From Photobacterium sp. GJ3 (GTDB taxonomy: Bacteria > Pseudomonadota > Gammaproteobacteria > Enterobacterales > Vibrionaceae): 64,000 nt of DNA. A model generated the notes under the pieces. That model did not search any database. It had not been told where the DNA came from and saw only the letters and a program-made list of their open reading frames with translations. This document shows, in pieces, positions 1 to 9,306 of the stretch (positions within the stretch are counted from its first letter, which is position 1; the number at the start of each line of letters is the position of its first letter). The DNA is taken from NCBI RefSeq assembly GCF_018199995.1, contig NZ_CP073578.1, forward strand, positions 1,612,001 through 1,676,000, read 5' to 3'. The position numbers and the translations under genes are program-made.

Positions 1-51
1 CGGTTCACCATACAAAGCACTTAATTGTTCCAGAGAAGTTATCTGGCTCAT
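1..51 (-). CDS. N-terminal fragment of a gene running off the left edge (possible PPOX-type flavin oxidase family)
   Basis: On the minus strand an ATG at 51 (or the adjacent one at 54) opens a frame reading MSQITSLEQLSALYGEP up to the window edge. A GTAGGT stretch lies just upstream as a possible ribosome site. The opening resembles the N-terminus of pyridoxamine-phosphate-oxidase-like proteins, where a similar helix ending in ALYG is common. Only 17 residues are visible, so the family call is a weak inference. Confidence 0.35.
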   Translation of the reverse strand, partial: MSQITSLEQLSALYGEP

Positions 52-108
52 CATTACCTACAACATTGATGTACTGCGATCAGGTCTTTCATCAGTACAA
101 ATGGTTCA

Positions 109-164
109 AAATGGATATCCCACCTGAAAGGACAGGCCATATGCTACCGCGGGAATATCCATTT
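109..164. repeat. Imperfect inverted repeat between two minus-strand genes
   Basis: The left arm AAATGGATATCCC (109-121) is matched by GGGAATATCCATTT (151-164), whose reverse complement differs by one inserted T. The spacer is 29 bases. It lies downstream of the 455-aa exported-protein gene and just upstream of the gene leaving the window. It could be a transcript-end hairpin or the footprint of a small mobile element; no T-tract supports a classical terminator. Confidence 0.45.
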
Positions 165-219
165 ATCTATGACTGATTCATTTTATGGCGAACATGGAAA
201 CATCTGATGGCTTGACGTT

Positions 220-1587
220 TTAAGGCATCATCGCTTGCAAAGCTTCACGGCTGATGCGAAGGTTTTGCTGATGCTGGAAATGGGTATCAAGGCATGCGGG
301 CGTTTGTGCCCAACGTACCTGCATATGCCAGCCACCATGTAAACATTCAAGATACATATGAGTTTGCGGATTGGATATCAGAACATTCGGACCAAAATAC
401 AGATCAATTGATTCTTCGTGACGACTCGCTCGTGACCGGTTCACTGCAAACCTCAGTTCCGGCTTCACTTTCACTTCGGCAGGAACAAAAAATGAAATAC
501 TGCTGTTTGCGATAGGAATCATTCGCTGCTCAACGCGTGTTGCTGCGGGAGAGACGTGTCTCTGAACAGGATGTCGCGGAAACACCCAAACCGGAACAAA
601 CACCTTGTTATTTTTTAATACGTTAAAAATCGCCTCCGTGATTAAATCTACATCGTTGTCGGCACCATAGGTCTGCAGTGAAAATGGTGCATTCTGTCCA
701 ATAAGTGCAGCGTTTACCCACAGACGAATTTTTCTTTTGATGTCACTGAGCGACAGCAATGCAGGGTGAGCATTTTCATAAACCGTAAACTGCTGAACAA
801 GCCTATCCCAATGAAGATACATTTGCCCGCGCGGTTGATTGTAATGTGTCTCCAGTGACCAAACCGTCACAACCTGTAATTTATCATTCCAGTTTTGCCC
901 GGCCGCCGGATCGTCACTTGGTAAATGAATTCCCATCAGTCCTTTTAAGGTTTCCCGCCAGGAAGGCACCGTCATTCCCCGAAATCCAACGTAATCACTC
1001 ATAGTATTTTCAGGAAGCACTGTGTCCAACTTTGCGACAAATTCCGCGGGGTGCCTTCTCCCCTGCTGATCAAAAACAAAGCACATCGGGAAATCTCCCA
1101 GCATGGTCTTCATATGCGTCGAACAATCTAAATCCAGGCTCTGTACATCCACCCCATCGACAATAAAGTAGGTTTCAGCAGCCTTCGGTTTCGCCGCCAG
1201 AATCCGGTACCCCTTTTGTGCCGCTAAACGTGACAAAACTGCGATATCCCTTTCAAGCCCTCGTGTATCAAAAGCGCCGCTGAACCAAACCAGCGCTTCA
1301 CCGGGATAGTAATCTGGGTGGTCACTGACAATACTGCCAATATCAAACTCTGGCTGATTAAACCCAGTGTTATCCTGAGCTATCGTACCGAACTTGGGGA
1401 CGAACCAAATCAGACCGGGATCCTCGGTATCCCCGAATAAATAAAACTTGCTGAGGACCTCATAGCCAAACTCAGATTCCACGTTCCTGATCGTCGGATC
1501 AACAGGCGCAGCCATCACGACTCGCACAGAAGCGAAAAGGATGAAACACTGAAAGATGAACATTCCGATTTTATGATTCTTGGTCAT
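220..1587 (-). CDS. Exported protein of unknown function, long paralogue of the 433-aa module protein
   Basis: I do not recognise a named family. The chosen start (MTKNHKIG..., 1587) gives 455 aa with a signal peptide ending near VVMA-APVDP; longer versions run back into the upstream cytochrome gene. It overlaps the cytochrome stop by 17 bases, so it is probably translationally coupled. It is a diverged paralogue of the proteins at 3806-5107 and 7579-8882: shared landmarks are a D-LIW(F/Y)VPK block, a G-(A/S)-F-(D/N)-T-x-G block, a (I/V)VDG(I/V)DV strand, and a C-terminal Cys-x-x-GG followed about 12 residues later by W...C. The paired cysteines suggest disulfides in the periplasm or outside the cell. 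It is the last gene of the module and has no counterpart in the second module. Confidence 0.75.
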   Translation of the reverse strand: MTKNHKIGMFIFQCFILFASVRVVMAAPVDPTIRNVESEFGYEVLSKFYLFGDTEDPGLIWFVPKFGTIAQDNTGFNQPEFDIGSIVSDHPDYYPGEALVWFSGAFDTRGLERDIAVLSRLAAQKGYRILAAKPKAAETYFIVDGVDVQSLDLDCSTHMKTMLGDFPMCFVFDQQGRRHPAEFVAKLDTVLPENTMSDYVGFRGMTVPSWRETLKGLMGIHLPSDDPAAGQNWNDKLQVVTVWSLETHYNQPRGQMYLHWDRLVQQFTVYENAHPALLSLSDIKRKIRLWVNAALIGQNAPFSLQTYGADNDVDLITEAIFNVLKNNKVFVPVWVFPRHPVQRHVSPAATRVEQRMIPIANSSISFFVPAEVKVKPELRFAVNRSRASRHEESIDLYFGPNVLISNPQTHMYLECLHGGWHMQVRWAQTPACLDTHFQHQQNLRISREALQAMMP

Positions 1588-2782
1588 TCCATTTACCCTG
1601 ACATAACTGTTGATGTGTTTCATTTGGGCAGCCTGATTTAATCCAGATGCCCAATAGCTGAATGAGTTGCGAAGGGAGCGGGCGGCCTGTTGCTGGCATG
1701 CCCGCTTTCGCTGCCCCCATGCCAAACGCTTCTTCTTTCTCCCGGATCGCTAATCGCTGATACAAGGCTCTGGCATCTTTTGTCTTCAGCCAATGCTCAA
1801 TTTCCCTTCGGCTGGCCATACTGAACGCATCTTTGGCACGCCCTTCGATACCATGGCAATGCACACAACCGGTATCCCGCCAGAAACGGTGCCAGATATA
1901 CTTCAGTGCTTTCGCTGAAAGAGGTTTTTGAGGTAATCGCTCGAAGTTCAGTTCGATTTGTGAAACGGCCTGAGCCAATTTGGATTCGCTGCGGGCCCGG
2001 ACATCCTGAAAATACGCATAGAGATCATGTGCATCCCGACGCGACACTGTCATTCGAGGCATACTTCTGCCTGCGACAACTTGTCCGTTCGCGTACTGCT
2101 CAATCCAATGTGCAGAGAACAAACTCATCGCCGTCGCGTTGTAGCCAGACGGCTGACTTGCGTCGTGGCATGTTGCACATTTCTGGTCAAACAACGTTTT
2201 TCCTCTCTGAACAGAGCCCTGCCGTTCCCACTGTGTTTCCGCCGGAATGGCACTGAAATGTTCACTGATAGCAAGAACATCAATTTCAGAAATGCCGGTA
2301 TAAGCCATCATTTTTGGTGCAACACATGCGTCATCACTGCACGTTCCGTGCGGCGCATTTAAAAAATTCACGAGTGTCTTCCGATTCACTCGGGCAGATT
2401 TGGATTGAAATACGGGCCAGACTGGCGCATCCAAATAAGAAAGCGGATAATCCGCCATCGACTTCAGCCGCTCGTTCTTGACAGGCAAGGCCACATATCT
2501 GAAGTCATCGATCCCTTGCCGGTAATGACTTGCCACTTCATCGATCTCGGTATGGCATGCGACACATTTTTGATCTGTCCATCGAGATGCACCATTCGCT
2601 AAAGTCCCGACTGGCTTCATCCGGTTCTCAAAATGACAGCCATGACATTCCTGCGCTATCGCATTGTGATACACGCGCTGATCCAATTCGACCGCAGACA
2701 AGCCGAACGAAATGAAGCCGAGAGCAATCCATAAAATGGTAAGTCTCAAACACGTTGGATTACGGCCGACCACATGAAGCAT
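1571..2782 (-). CDS. Periplasmic tetraheme c-type cytochrome, module copy A
   Basis: The protein (403 aa) has a signal peptide-like N-terminus and four CXXCH heme-attachment motifs: CHGCH (about 46-50), CVACH (73-77), CATCH (202-206) and CVHCH (306-310). A SMPRMT segment followed by a DLYAYF helix around 240-257 looks like the distal-Met half of a class I cytochrome c domain. Two further cysteines (CSDDAC, about 148-153) may form a disulfide. It should carry four covalent hemes and move electrons in the periplasm; the partner is unknown. The ATG at 2782 overlaps the TGA of the upstream gene as ATGA, as in module copy B. Part of the gene (2092-2377) is almost identical to copy B although the rest has diverged. 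Confidence 0.85.
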   Translation of the reverse strand: MLHVVGRNPTCLRLTILWIALGFISFGLSAVELDQRVYHNAIAQECHGCHFENRMKPVGTLANGASRWTDQKCVACHTEIDEVASHYRQGIDDFRYVALPVKNERLKSMADYPLSYLDAPVWPVFQSKSARVNRKTLVNFLNAPHGTCSDDACVAPKMMAYTGISEIDVLAISEHFSAIPAETQWERQGSVQRGKTLFDQKCATCHDASQPSGYNATAMSLFSAHWIEQYANGQVVAGRSMPRMTVSRRDAHDLYAYFQDVRARSESKLAQAVSQIELNFERLPQKPLSAKALKYIWHRFWRDTGCVHCHGIEGRAKDAFSMASRREIEHWLKTKDARALYQRLAIREKEEAFGMGAAKAGMPATGRPLPSQLIQLLGIWIKSGCPNETHQQLCQGKWNDQES

Positions 2783-3698
2783 CAATACGAGACCTCGAGC
2801 AAAGGCGTTGAGGGGACGGGTGCCGAGATTACGATTTTCTCAGCCGCGGATTGCTTGGAAATCATCTTTAAATCTGGATGTCCCTCCACGGGCTGAAATA
2901 AGTCAACCAACTGACTCCAGCGCTGGAACAATAACGCGGAATCAACCGGCCCTTCAGCAAACCCAAATAAAACCGGATCGAGCTGAGCGGTGTAAAAATG
3001 AATGCCACGCTCAAAGCCATACCAGTCCGTCTTGAGGTGAGAGCCCGTCGTTGATGCATCCCCAGCAGAGAGCGGCCATTGCTGTTCCAGTACGTTGCGT
3101 TCGGCCAGATGCTGAACAATACTGGGCACCTCAATATAAACCCCAGGCACAGATTGACTCTCCGGGTCAGACAAGGCGAATTTCAGATGCATCAGTCGTT
3201 TCGTATCGATCAACTGAAACAGTTTTTCTTCTTTTTCCGCAGTTGTCTGGTAACGAATCACCAAACTGCACAACTTTGGATAGCCTTGCGGGCGTGTGGA
3301 TACCGAAACATATTCAAAGGTGGCCAGTAATTGTTGCAACACCTCCGTTGGCTGACAGAGCGTCGCATTTTCAGGAAGAAGTACTTTTCGGTTCGGACGG
3401 AGATTGTACGCTTCTGTGAATGCTTTCAACGCACCACTGAGAATACTCTGAGGAACAAAACTAACGGTCAGCGTTTTCGTTCGGTACGCGCCAGGCGCGG
3501 GTAAGACATAATCATATTCATAGTCACGAAACCAAACATACCCCGTCCCCGGGTGGAATTTTTATAGGGTGCAAACACAATGTCACCATTGTCGATCGCG
3601 GCATTAAAATCTAACAATGACAATTGATATTGACTGGCATGCGCCGAAGCCGCCGTCAATAATGCAGCACTCGCAAATATACAGATGAATCTAAACAT
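2782..3698 (-). pseudogene. Exported ~305-aa protein of the cytochrome module, copy A, frameshifted
   Basis: The start at 3698 (MFRFICIFAS...) follows AAGGA at a good distance and encodes a signal peptide. The frame breaks after about 50 residues near 3547-3553, where the coding strand reads ACCCGGGGACGGGG. Adding one G restores TRGTGYVWFRDYEYDY, which matches the intact copy at 6569-7483 (TRGTGYVWFRDYQYDY) and joins the downstream open frame (2782-3429). The corrected length would be 305 aa against 304 aa in copy B. I know of no named family; no heme motif is present and a cysteine pair is conserved between copies. Because the break is a single base in a G-tract, it may be an assembly error and not true inactivation. 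Confidence 0.75.
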
Positions 3699-3714
3699 CG
3701 GTCGTCCTTGAAAT

Positions 3715-3734
3715 AGCCCACATCGCTGTGGGCT
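3715..3734 (-). promoter_or_regulatory. Conserved intergenic stem-loop, module copy A
   Basis: On the coding strand AGCCCAC-AGCGAT-GTGGGCT forms a perfect 7-bp stem five bases before the AAGGA ribosome site of the second module gene. The same stem with a different loop sits at the same place in copy B (7500-7520). There is no T-tract, so mRNA processing, 3'-end protection of the first gene or control of translation of the second gene are likelier than termination. Confidence 0.6.
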
Positions 3735-3805
3735 GAAGATTGTACTTATGTCGCAGAAAATCATCCGAGATTACGGCAGACACCGTAATCCCGGCATCCA
3801 TTCAG

Positions 3806-5107
3806 TTAAGGTGTTGTCCAATCATCAACAATGGCATGACACCCTGTATCCGTACTCCATGCCACAGGCGTGCCAAATCCACCCTGAACACAGTCGACAC
3901 TCATTTCTGTTTGAACAGCCTCCATTGACATCCCAGGATTCCAGTTAATCATTCGGGTTTCGTGGCGTTTCAGGACTTGCTTCTCGTAGTTCGCCCGTAA
4001 TGTCCACATCGCATTGGTTCTCGTATCGACCAGCCCAAGCTGTGATTGACTGTATTCCCGAATTTGGTCAAACAGCTCGGCTTGCAGATCGGCCCGAACC
4101 CCTTCAACCGCCCGGATGAAAGCCGCCTGATTTGGCGCCTTGGTTTCGTACTGTCGGGTTTCAGGGTTGTAGTACTCGACATAAACACCCTTCCCTTCCT
4201 GTACGAGCTTTTTGAAGAAGCTCTGCAGCTCTATGTCGACACAGGCATAATTGTGATAAGCCGCAAAAGCATGCGCTTGTTCAAAGGTCTGATTCCAATC
4301 CACGGTCACCCGAGCAACACGGGTTTCTCTTTCAGTTTCTAACTCCCAGTCAACAACCAGACTAAAATATGGTGCCAGACTGCTTCCGACGGCGAGATCC
4401 TGCTCTATTAAATTGCTCATTTCATTATTTGGCAGTGTCATGAGCTGAAACGGGATGTTCACCGAGGCACTCGTTCTGCCACTGGGCACTTTGGCATAGG
4501 CTCTTTCAATCACTGTCGCTGGATATTGCCTGCCATCCACAGCGGTGACAGAACAATTTTGAATATTCGCCGTGTATTGATTTCCGAATTGATCTGTCAT
4601 GGTTAACGGATAGGATTCACATTGAACATCCACTCGCCCATCGGCGTCCACATCAATCCCATCTACGATTAAACTCGCAGTCCCGCGCTTTACAACAGCA
4701 GGCGAGACGCTGAATCCCACTTTTTCTGCTTCAGTCTTCAGGAAGTTCACATCTTCAAGACGACCCATGGTGTTGAATGATCCCCCCATCCGAATCTGCG
4801 ACTCACCAGCCCGAAGTGCAGCCCAGATTCCAAATTGAGGTACATAGCGTGTCGCATTAAAATTCGGACGCGTGTTTTGCCCGCTGCCCCGGTACGCGAC
4901 GTAACCCGTTTTAGGGACATACCAGATCAGATCCTTTTTGTGAGAATCTGTATATAAGTAGTACTTGCTCTCTAATTCAGCCGAGACACTGGCAGGAAAA
5001 TAGCGGTATGCATTGTCATCATTTGGATCCATGGGGGCAGCCATCACCGCACCACTGATCAATGCTGAAGCCGCAGCGGCCAGCTGAAGAGTCTGAGTTT
5101 TTTTCAT
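3806..5107 (-). CDS. Exported 433-aa protein of unknown function, first gene of module copy A
   Basis: The start at 5107 follows GAGGAAA, and MKKTQTLQLAAAAS...MAAP is a clear signal peptide. The mature protein begins PMDPNDDNAY. No family I can name fits. Visible landmarks are DLIWYVPK, GSFNTMGRLEDV, LIVDGIDVDADGR (a D-x-D-x-D-G pattern that could bind calcium), VEYYNPET, and a C-terminal VDCVQGG...TGC pair. Its relatives at 7579-8882 and 220-1587 share these. It is followed by the 305-aa exported protein and the tetraheme cytochrome, suggesting the three act together in the periplasm or at the cell surface. The intact GGGGGG run at 4782-4787 is the site where copy B has only five Gs. Confidence 0.8.
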   Translation of the reverse strand: MKKTQTLQLAAAASALISGAVMAAPMDPNDDNAYRYFPASVSAELESKYYLYTDSHKKDLIWYVPKTGYVAYRGSGQNTRPNFNATRYVPQFGIWAALRAGESQIRMGGSFNTMGRLEDVNFLKTEAEKVGFSVSPAVVKRGTASLIVDGIDVDADGRVDVQCESYPLTMTDQFGNQYTANIQNCSVTAVDGRQYPATVIERAYAKVPSGRTSASVNIPFQLMTLPNNEMSNLIEQDLAVGSSLAPYFSLVVDWELETERETRVARVTVDWNQTFEQAHAFAAYHNYACVDIELQSFFKKLVQEGKGVYVEYYNPETRQYETKAPNQAAFIRAVEGVRADLQAELFDQIREYSQSQLGLVDTRTNAMWTLRANYEKQVLKRHETRMINWNPGMSMEAVQTEMSVDCVQGGFGTPVAWSTDTGCHAIVDDWTTP

Positions 5108-5336
5108 CTTTTCCTCAAATTAATAAAAGAATTTATAATTCAAGCGCTTGAGTGATGAGTATGCTCAGCGATGTGATCCAAGATGAAGGAATCCCTCTCA
5201 GATATGCAGACTCGTTCGAGAACACAAACTGATAAAATCCTGGCCTTCTACAAATTTATGAGAGTGAATTCATGCTTTTATGGATGATTGGTATGTCAGT
5301 AAGCGAGAACAACAGAAGCAAATACGGCTCCAAATA

Positions 5337-6569
5337 TTACCGGTCTTCATGCATTGCGGTTTCACTTGGAATGCATATCTTTTCATTCTTTTCATCTGGA
5401 CAGCCTGACTGAATCCAAACCCCGATTAAACTGAGAAGCTGAGGCGGTAACGGTTGTCCAGTTGCAGGCATCCCCGCAGGGATCGCTCCCATCCCGAACG
5501 CCTGCTCTTTCTGCTTTATTGCTAATCGGCGATACAAAGTACTGGCATCACTTTCATTCAACCAATGCGCTATATCTCCCCGATTCGCCATGCTGAATGC
5601 ATCTTTTGCCCGACCCTCGATCCCATGACAATGGACACAGCCTGTATCCCGCCAAAAACGATTCCAAATATAAAACCGGGCTTTGGCTGACAGATTTCCT
5701 TCTGATATTTGATCAAATTGCGACTCAATTTTTGCAACAGCCTGAGCAAGTTCCTTTTCTCTGCTCGCTCGCGAATCCTGAAAATACGCATAGAGATCAT
5801 GTGCATCCTGCCGTGAAATCGATAGTTTTGGCATCGTTCTTCTTGCGCCTAATTCGCCATTGGCGTACTGCTCAATCCAATGTGCAGAGAACAAACTCAT
5901 CGCTGTCGCGTTGTAGCCAGACGGCTGACTTGCGTCGTGGCATGTTGCACATTTCTGGTCAAACAACGTTTTTCCTCTCTGGACAGAGCCCTGCTGTTCC
6001 CGCTGTGTTTCCGCCGGAATGGCACTGAAATGTTCACTGATAGCAAGAACATCAATTTCAGAAATGCCGGTATAAGCCATCATTTTTGGTGCAGCACATG
6101 CGTCATCACTGCACGTTCCGTGCGGCGCATTTAAAAAGTTCACGAGTGTTTTTCTGTTGACCCTCACCGTTTGATTTTCAAAAACTGGCCACATCGGTGC
6201 ATTCAGATAAGGAAGGGGGTATTTTGCCATCGATTCCAGTCGCTCGTCCTTAACCGGAAGTGCCACATATCTTGGATCATGAACCTTATTTCGGTAGTTC
6301 TGGGCAATATCATCGATCACGGTATGGCAGGCAAAACATTTTTGATCCGTCCATTGTCGAGCCCCATTCGGTAAAGTACCCACAGGCTTGATTCGGCTAT
6401 CAAAGTGACAACCATGGCACTCTTGTTCAATTGCATTCTTATATACATGCTGATCAATTTCGAATGCGTACAGATTCAAAGACATCCATAACGTTGCGCC
6501 CGGTAAAAATACCGGAACGCAACGAAACCATATAATACACAGGACATTCATGAAACGATGCATAAGCAT
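5337..6569 (-). CDS. Periplasmic tetraheme c-type cytochrome, module copy B
   Basis: The protein is 410 aa with an N-terminal hydrophobic signal segment and the same four heme motifs as copy A (CHGCH, CFACH, CATCH, CVHCH). The TMPKLS/DLYAYF region gives a likely axial Met. The ATG at 6569 overlaps the TGA of the preceding gene (ATGA), so translation is probably coupled. The stretch 5864-6149 is nearly identical in DNA to 2092-2377 of copy A, while the flanking sequence is clearly diverged. After its stop, 229 bases separate it from the first gene of module A, so the two modules may be one long transcript. Function is electron transfer by motif; the redox partner is unknown. Confidence 0.85.
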   Translation of the reverse strand: MLMHRFMNVLCIIWFRCVPVFLPGATLWMSLNLYAFEIDQHVYKNAIEQECHGCHFDSRIKPVGTLPNGARQWTDQKCFACHTVIDDIAQNYRNKVHDPRYVALPVKDERLESMAKYPLPYLNAPMWPVFENQTVRVNRKTLVNFLNAPHGTCSDDACAAPKMMAYTGISEIDVLAISEHFSAIPAETQREQQGSVQRGKTLFDQKCATCHDASQPSGYNATAMSLFSAHWIEQYANGELGARRTMPKLSISRQDAHDLYAYFQDSRASREKELAQAVAKIESQFDQISEGNLSAKARFYIWNRFWRDTGCVHCHGIEGRAKDAFSMANRGDIAHWLNESDASTLYRRLAIKQKEQAFGMGAIPAGMPATGQPLPPQLLSLIGVWIQSGCPDEKNEKICIPSETAMHEDR

Positions 6570-7483
6570 CAGTAAGAGACCTCAATAAATGGCGTTGAAG
6601 GTAAAGGTTCTGAAATCACGATTCTTTTCTCCGCATGTTCATCAGGAATGACCCAATAACCGGGTTGCCCCAAGACGGGTTGAAATAGTTCAATGAACCG
6701 AATCCAGCGTTGAAACAACAGTAATTTGTCTACGCCTCCATCATCAATCCCGTACAACGTGGGATCAATATGAGACGAATAAAAATTAATTCCATGATCA
6801 AGGCCATACCAGCCAATATCTATATGAGGAATACCCAGTTCACTCGGGGTCGGCGGTAATGGTAAATCCTGCTCGAGTATTTTCTGGTCAACCAGCTGAG
6901 ATACAATCGTGGGAACTTCAATATAAACCCCAGGCGCAGATTTATTCGGATCATACAGCGCAAATTTAGCGTGCATGAACTGCTTTGTGTCCACAAGTGC
7001 AAGTAACCTGGCTTCTTTTTCTGCACTCGTATTGTAGCGGATCACCAAACTACAAAGCTTCGGATATCCCGGAGGTAAGGTCGAAACTGAAGCATATTCA
7101 AAGGTCATCAGTAACTGGGTGACCGCTTGTGTCGGTTCACATAGCACGGCATCTTCAGGAACAATGGTTTCCCTGTTTGGACTGATGTTGTTTTCTCGCA
7201 CAAACAGATCAAACTCTCCGCTTTGGATACTTCTCGGAACAAAATTCACCTTCAGTGTTTTTGTTCTGTATTCTCCAGGAGCCGGCGTTAAATAATCATA
7301 TTGATAATCACGAAACCAGACATAGCCCGTGCCTCGCGTCGTTTTTTTAAACGGTACAAAAATAATGTCACCATTGTCGATCATAGAATTGAAGTCTAAC
7401 AATGATAATTTGTAATCATTCGAATAGGCTGAAGTCGCCGCCATGAGTGCGGCACTCGCACATATATAAGTGAATTTATTCAT
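6569..7483 (-). CDS. Exported 304-aa protein of the cytochrome module, copy B (intact)
   Basis: The start at 7483 (MNKFTYICAS...) is chosen because AAGGA lies eight bases upstream; the in-frame ATG at 7489 is too close to that site. A signal peptide ends near SAYS. The mature protein opens with a DYKLSLLDFNSMIDNGD segment also found in copy A. I do not recognise the family. There are two conserved cysteines (DAVLCEP and PKLCSLV) and no CXXCH. Its stop overlaps the start of the cytochrome gene in both modules, arguing that the two products are needed in fixed ratio or assemble together. Confidence 0.78.
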   Translation of the reverse strand: MNKFTYICASAALMAATSAYSNDYKLSLLDFNSMIDNGDIIFVPFKKTTRGTGYVWFRDYQYDYLTPAPGEYRTKTLKVNFVPRSIQSGEFDLFVRENNISPNRETIVPEDAVLCEPTQAVTQLLMTFEYASVSTLPPGYPKLCSLVIRYNTSAEKEARLLALVDTKQFMHAKFALYDPNKSAPGVYIEVPTIVSQLVDQKILEQDLPLPPTPSELGIPHIDIGWYGLDHGINFYSSHIDPTLYGIDDGGVDKLLLFQRWIRFIELFQPVLGQPGYWVIPDEHAEKRIVISEPLPSTPFIEVSY

Positions 7484-7499
7484 GGTCATTCCTTGGAAC

Positions 7500-7520
7500 A
7501 GCCCACAAACAGCGTGGGCT
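7500..7520 (-). promoter_or_regulatory. Conserved intergenic stem-loop, module copy B
   Basis: The coding strand reads AGCCCAC-GCTGTTT-GTGGGCT, then five bases and AAGGA. The 7-bp stem is identical to that at 3715-3734 while the loop is not, which suggests selection on the stem. No terminator T-run follows. Confidence 0.6.
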
Positions 7521-7578
7521 AAATCAGGTAAAAACGTCACAATGAAATAACGTGCGTTATGGGATACTCGGTACGCTT

Positions 7579-8882
7579 TTAAAGCTTTGTGACATCATCA
7601 ACAATGGCTTTGCAACCAACATCCGTACTCCACTCAACCGGCATTCCAAAACCACCAACAACGCAGTCGATACTCATTGATGTCTGAACGGTCTCCATCG
7701 ACATACCCGGGTTCCAGTTAATGTTTCGGGTTTCGTTGATTTTCAATATTTGCTTTTCATGATTCGCACGTAATGTCCACATTGACGTTGCGTTTGTATC
7801 CACTTGTCCGAGAATCGGATCACTGTACTCCTGAATCTGATCAAACAGCTCTGCTTGCATGTCAGCTTGAATCCCTTCAACAGCCTGGGTGAAAGCAAGA
7901 TCGTTTGGCGCTTGATCCTGGTACTTTCCAGTTTCGGGATTGTAATACTCGACATAGACCCCTTTCCCTTCCTGGACTAACTTCTTAAAGAATTTTTGGA
8001 TTTCGATATCGACACAAGCAAAGTTATGTAGAGCAACAAAAGAGCTGGCTTGTTCAAACGTCTGGTTCCAGTCTACGGTAATCCGTGCTGCACGGGTCGC
8101 GCCTTCCAGTTCCAGCTCCCAATCAACAATCAGGCTGAAATATGGGGCCAAACTGTTCCCAACCGCCAGGTCAGTCTCAATGGCATTGGTCATATCAGAG
8201 TCAGGCAGTGTCACCAGTTGAAAAGGGACATTGACAGAAGCACTGGTTCTTCCACTGGGCACTTTAGCGTACGCTTTTTCAACAATTGATGTTGGGTGCT
8301 GTGTACCATCAACCGACGTCACATAACAATTATTAATGACGATATTGAGAGTCTGACCCGTCAGTGGATCCGTAATGGTCAATGGTTGATCAATACATTC
8401 GACATCAATTCGTCCATCAGCATCTGCATCGATACCATCTACAGCAAAAATTGCTTTGCCTCGTGTCACCACTGCCGGAGACACACTGAAACCCACTTTT
8501 GCAGCTTCCGTTTTTAAGAAAGTTACATCCTCAACACGTCCCATGGTGTTGAATGAGCCCCCATTCGTATTTGCGATTCTCCCGGACGAAGGGCTGCCCA
8601 CATCCCAAATCTGGGCACGTAACTCGAGGCGTTAAAGTTAGGGCGGGTATTGCTACCCGTACCAAGGTAAGCAACAAAACCTGATTTCGGTACATACCAG
8701 AGCAGATCATTTTTATACGAATCTGTATACAGGTAATATTTACTCTCTAACTCTGCCGATACTTCCGCCGGGAAATGACGGTAGGCATTATCATCATTTG
8801 GATCCATTGGCGTCGCCGCAGCAAAGCCACTGAAGAAAGCTGCAGCGATGCCGATCAGCTTAAGAATCTGAGTATTTTTCAT
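7579..8882 (-). pseudogene. Exported 433-aa-type protein, first gene of module copy B, frameshifted
   Basis: The ATG at 8882 follows a GAGGAAA site and encodes a signal peptide (MKNTQILKLIGIAAAF...AAATPMDP). The frame reads through QIRMG and then shifts at a run of five Gs (plus-strand Cs 8558-8562). Copy A has six Gs in the same codons (ATG GGG GGA TCA). Adding one G joins the 119-residue N-terminal part to the long downstream frame (7579 to about 8560), giving 434 aa, like copy A. The remainder is well conserved, including the D-x-D-x-D-G loop and C-terminal cysteine pair, with no other damage, so the lesion is either recent or a homopolymer miscall. Confidence 0.78.
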
Positions 8883-9306
8883 ATTTTCCTCATTATGTTT
8901 AAAGCCAACTGAATAGAAGCGTTTTTATACAACCAGAGGAATATAGGTTGGGGTATCCAAGAAGACACACATAGTGAAGATAGTATTTACCATAATGTGA
9001 ACTCTTCTGCATATCTATATGAAAATGACAATAATTATCAATTTATGATGGAATTAAGATCTCGGTATCAAGACTTTTGGCGCTCCTTTTTGAAGTATTG
9101 AACAAAGGAAGAAACGCTGAATGTCTTCATCGTCAATGGCACTTGGCCATCAAACTCCGACCTGAGAAGCAGAAACTGCAGATCCATGAAATCTCCAGCC
9201 AGAAAACAAACCAATATCCTGATCAGTTTTGCCAACATGAGGACTTCTCAAGTACCCAAAGTCTGGTGAATATCTGTGTACAACATACTTTGGTCGTTAT
9301 GCTTAT
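8883..9306. other. Non-coding stretch upstream of module B
   Basis: No convincing gene is visible. It must contain the promoter for the minus-strand module that starts at 8882. The 79-codon plus-strand frame at 9077-9316 has protein-unlike composition and no ribosome site. It marks the transition from the cytochrome modules to the accessory island. Confidence 0.5.
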
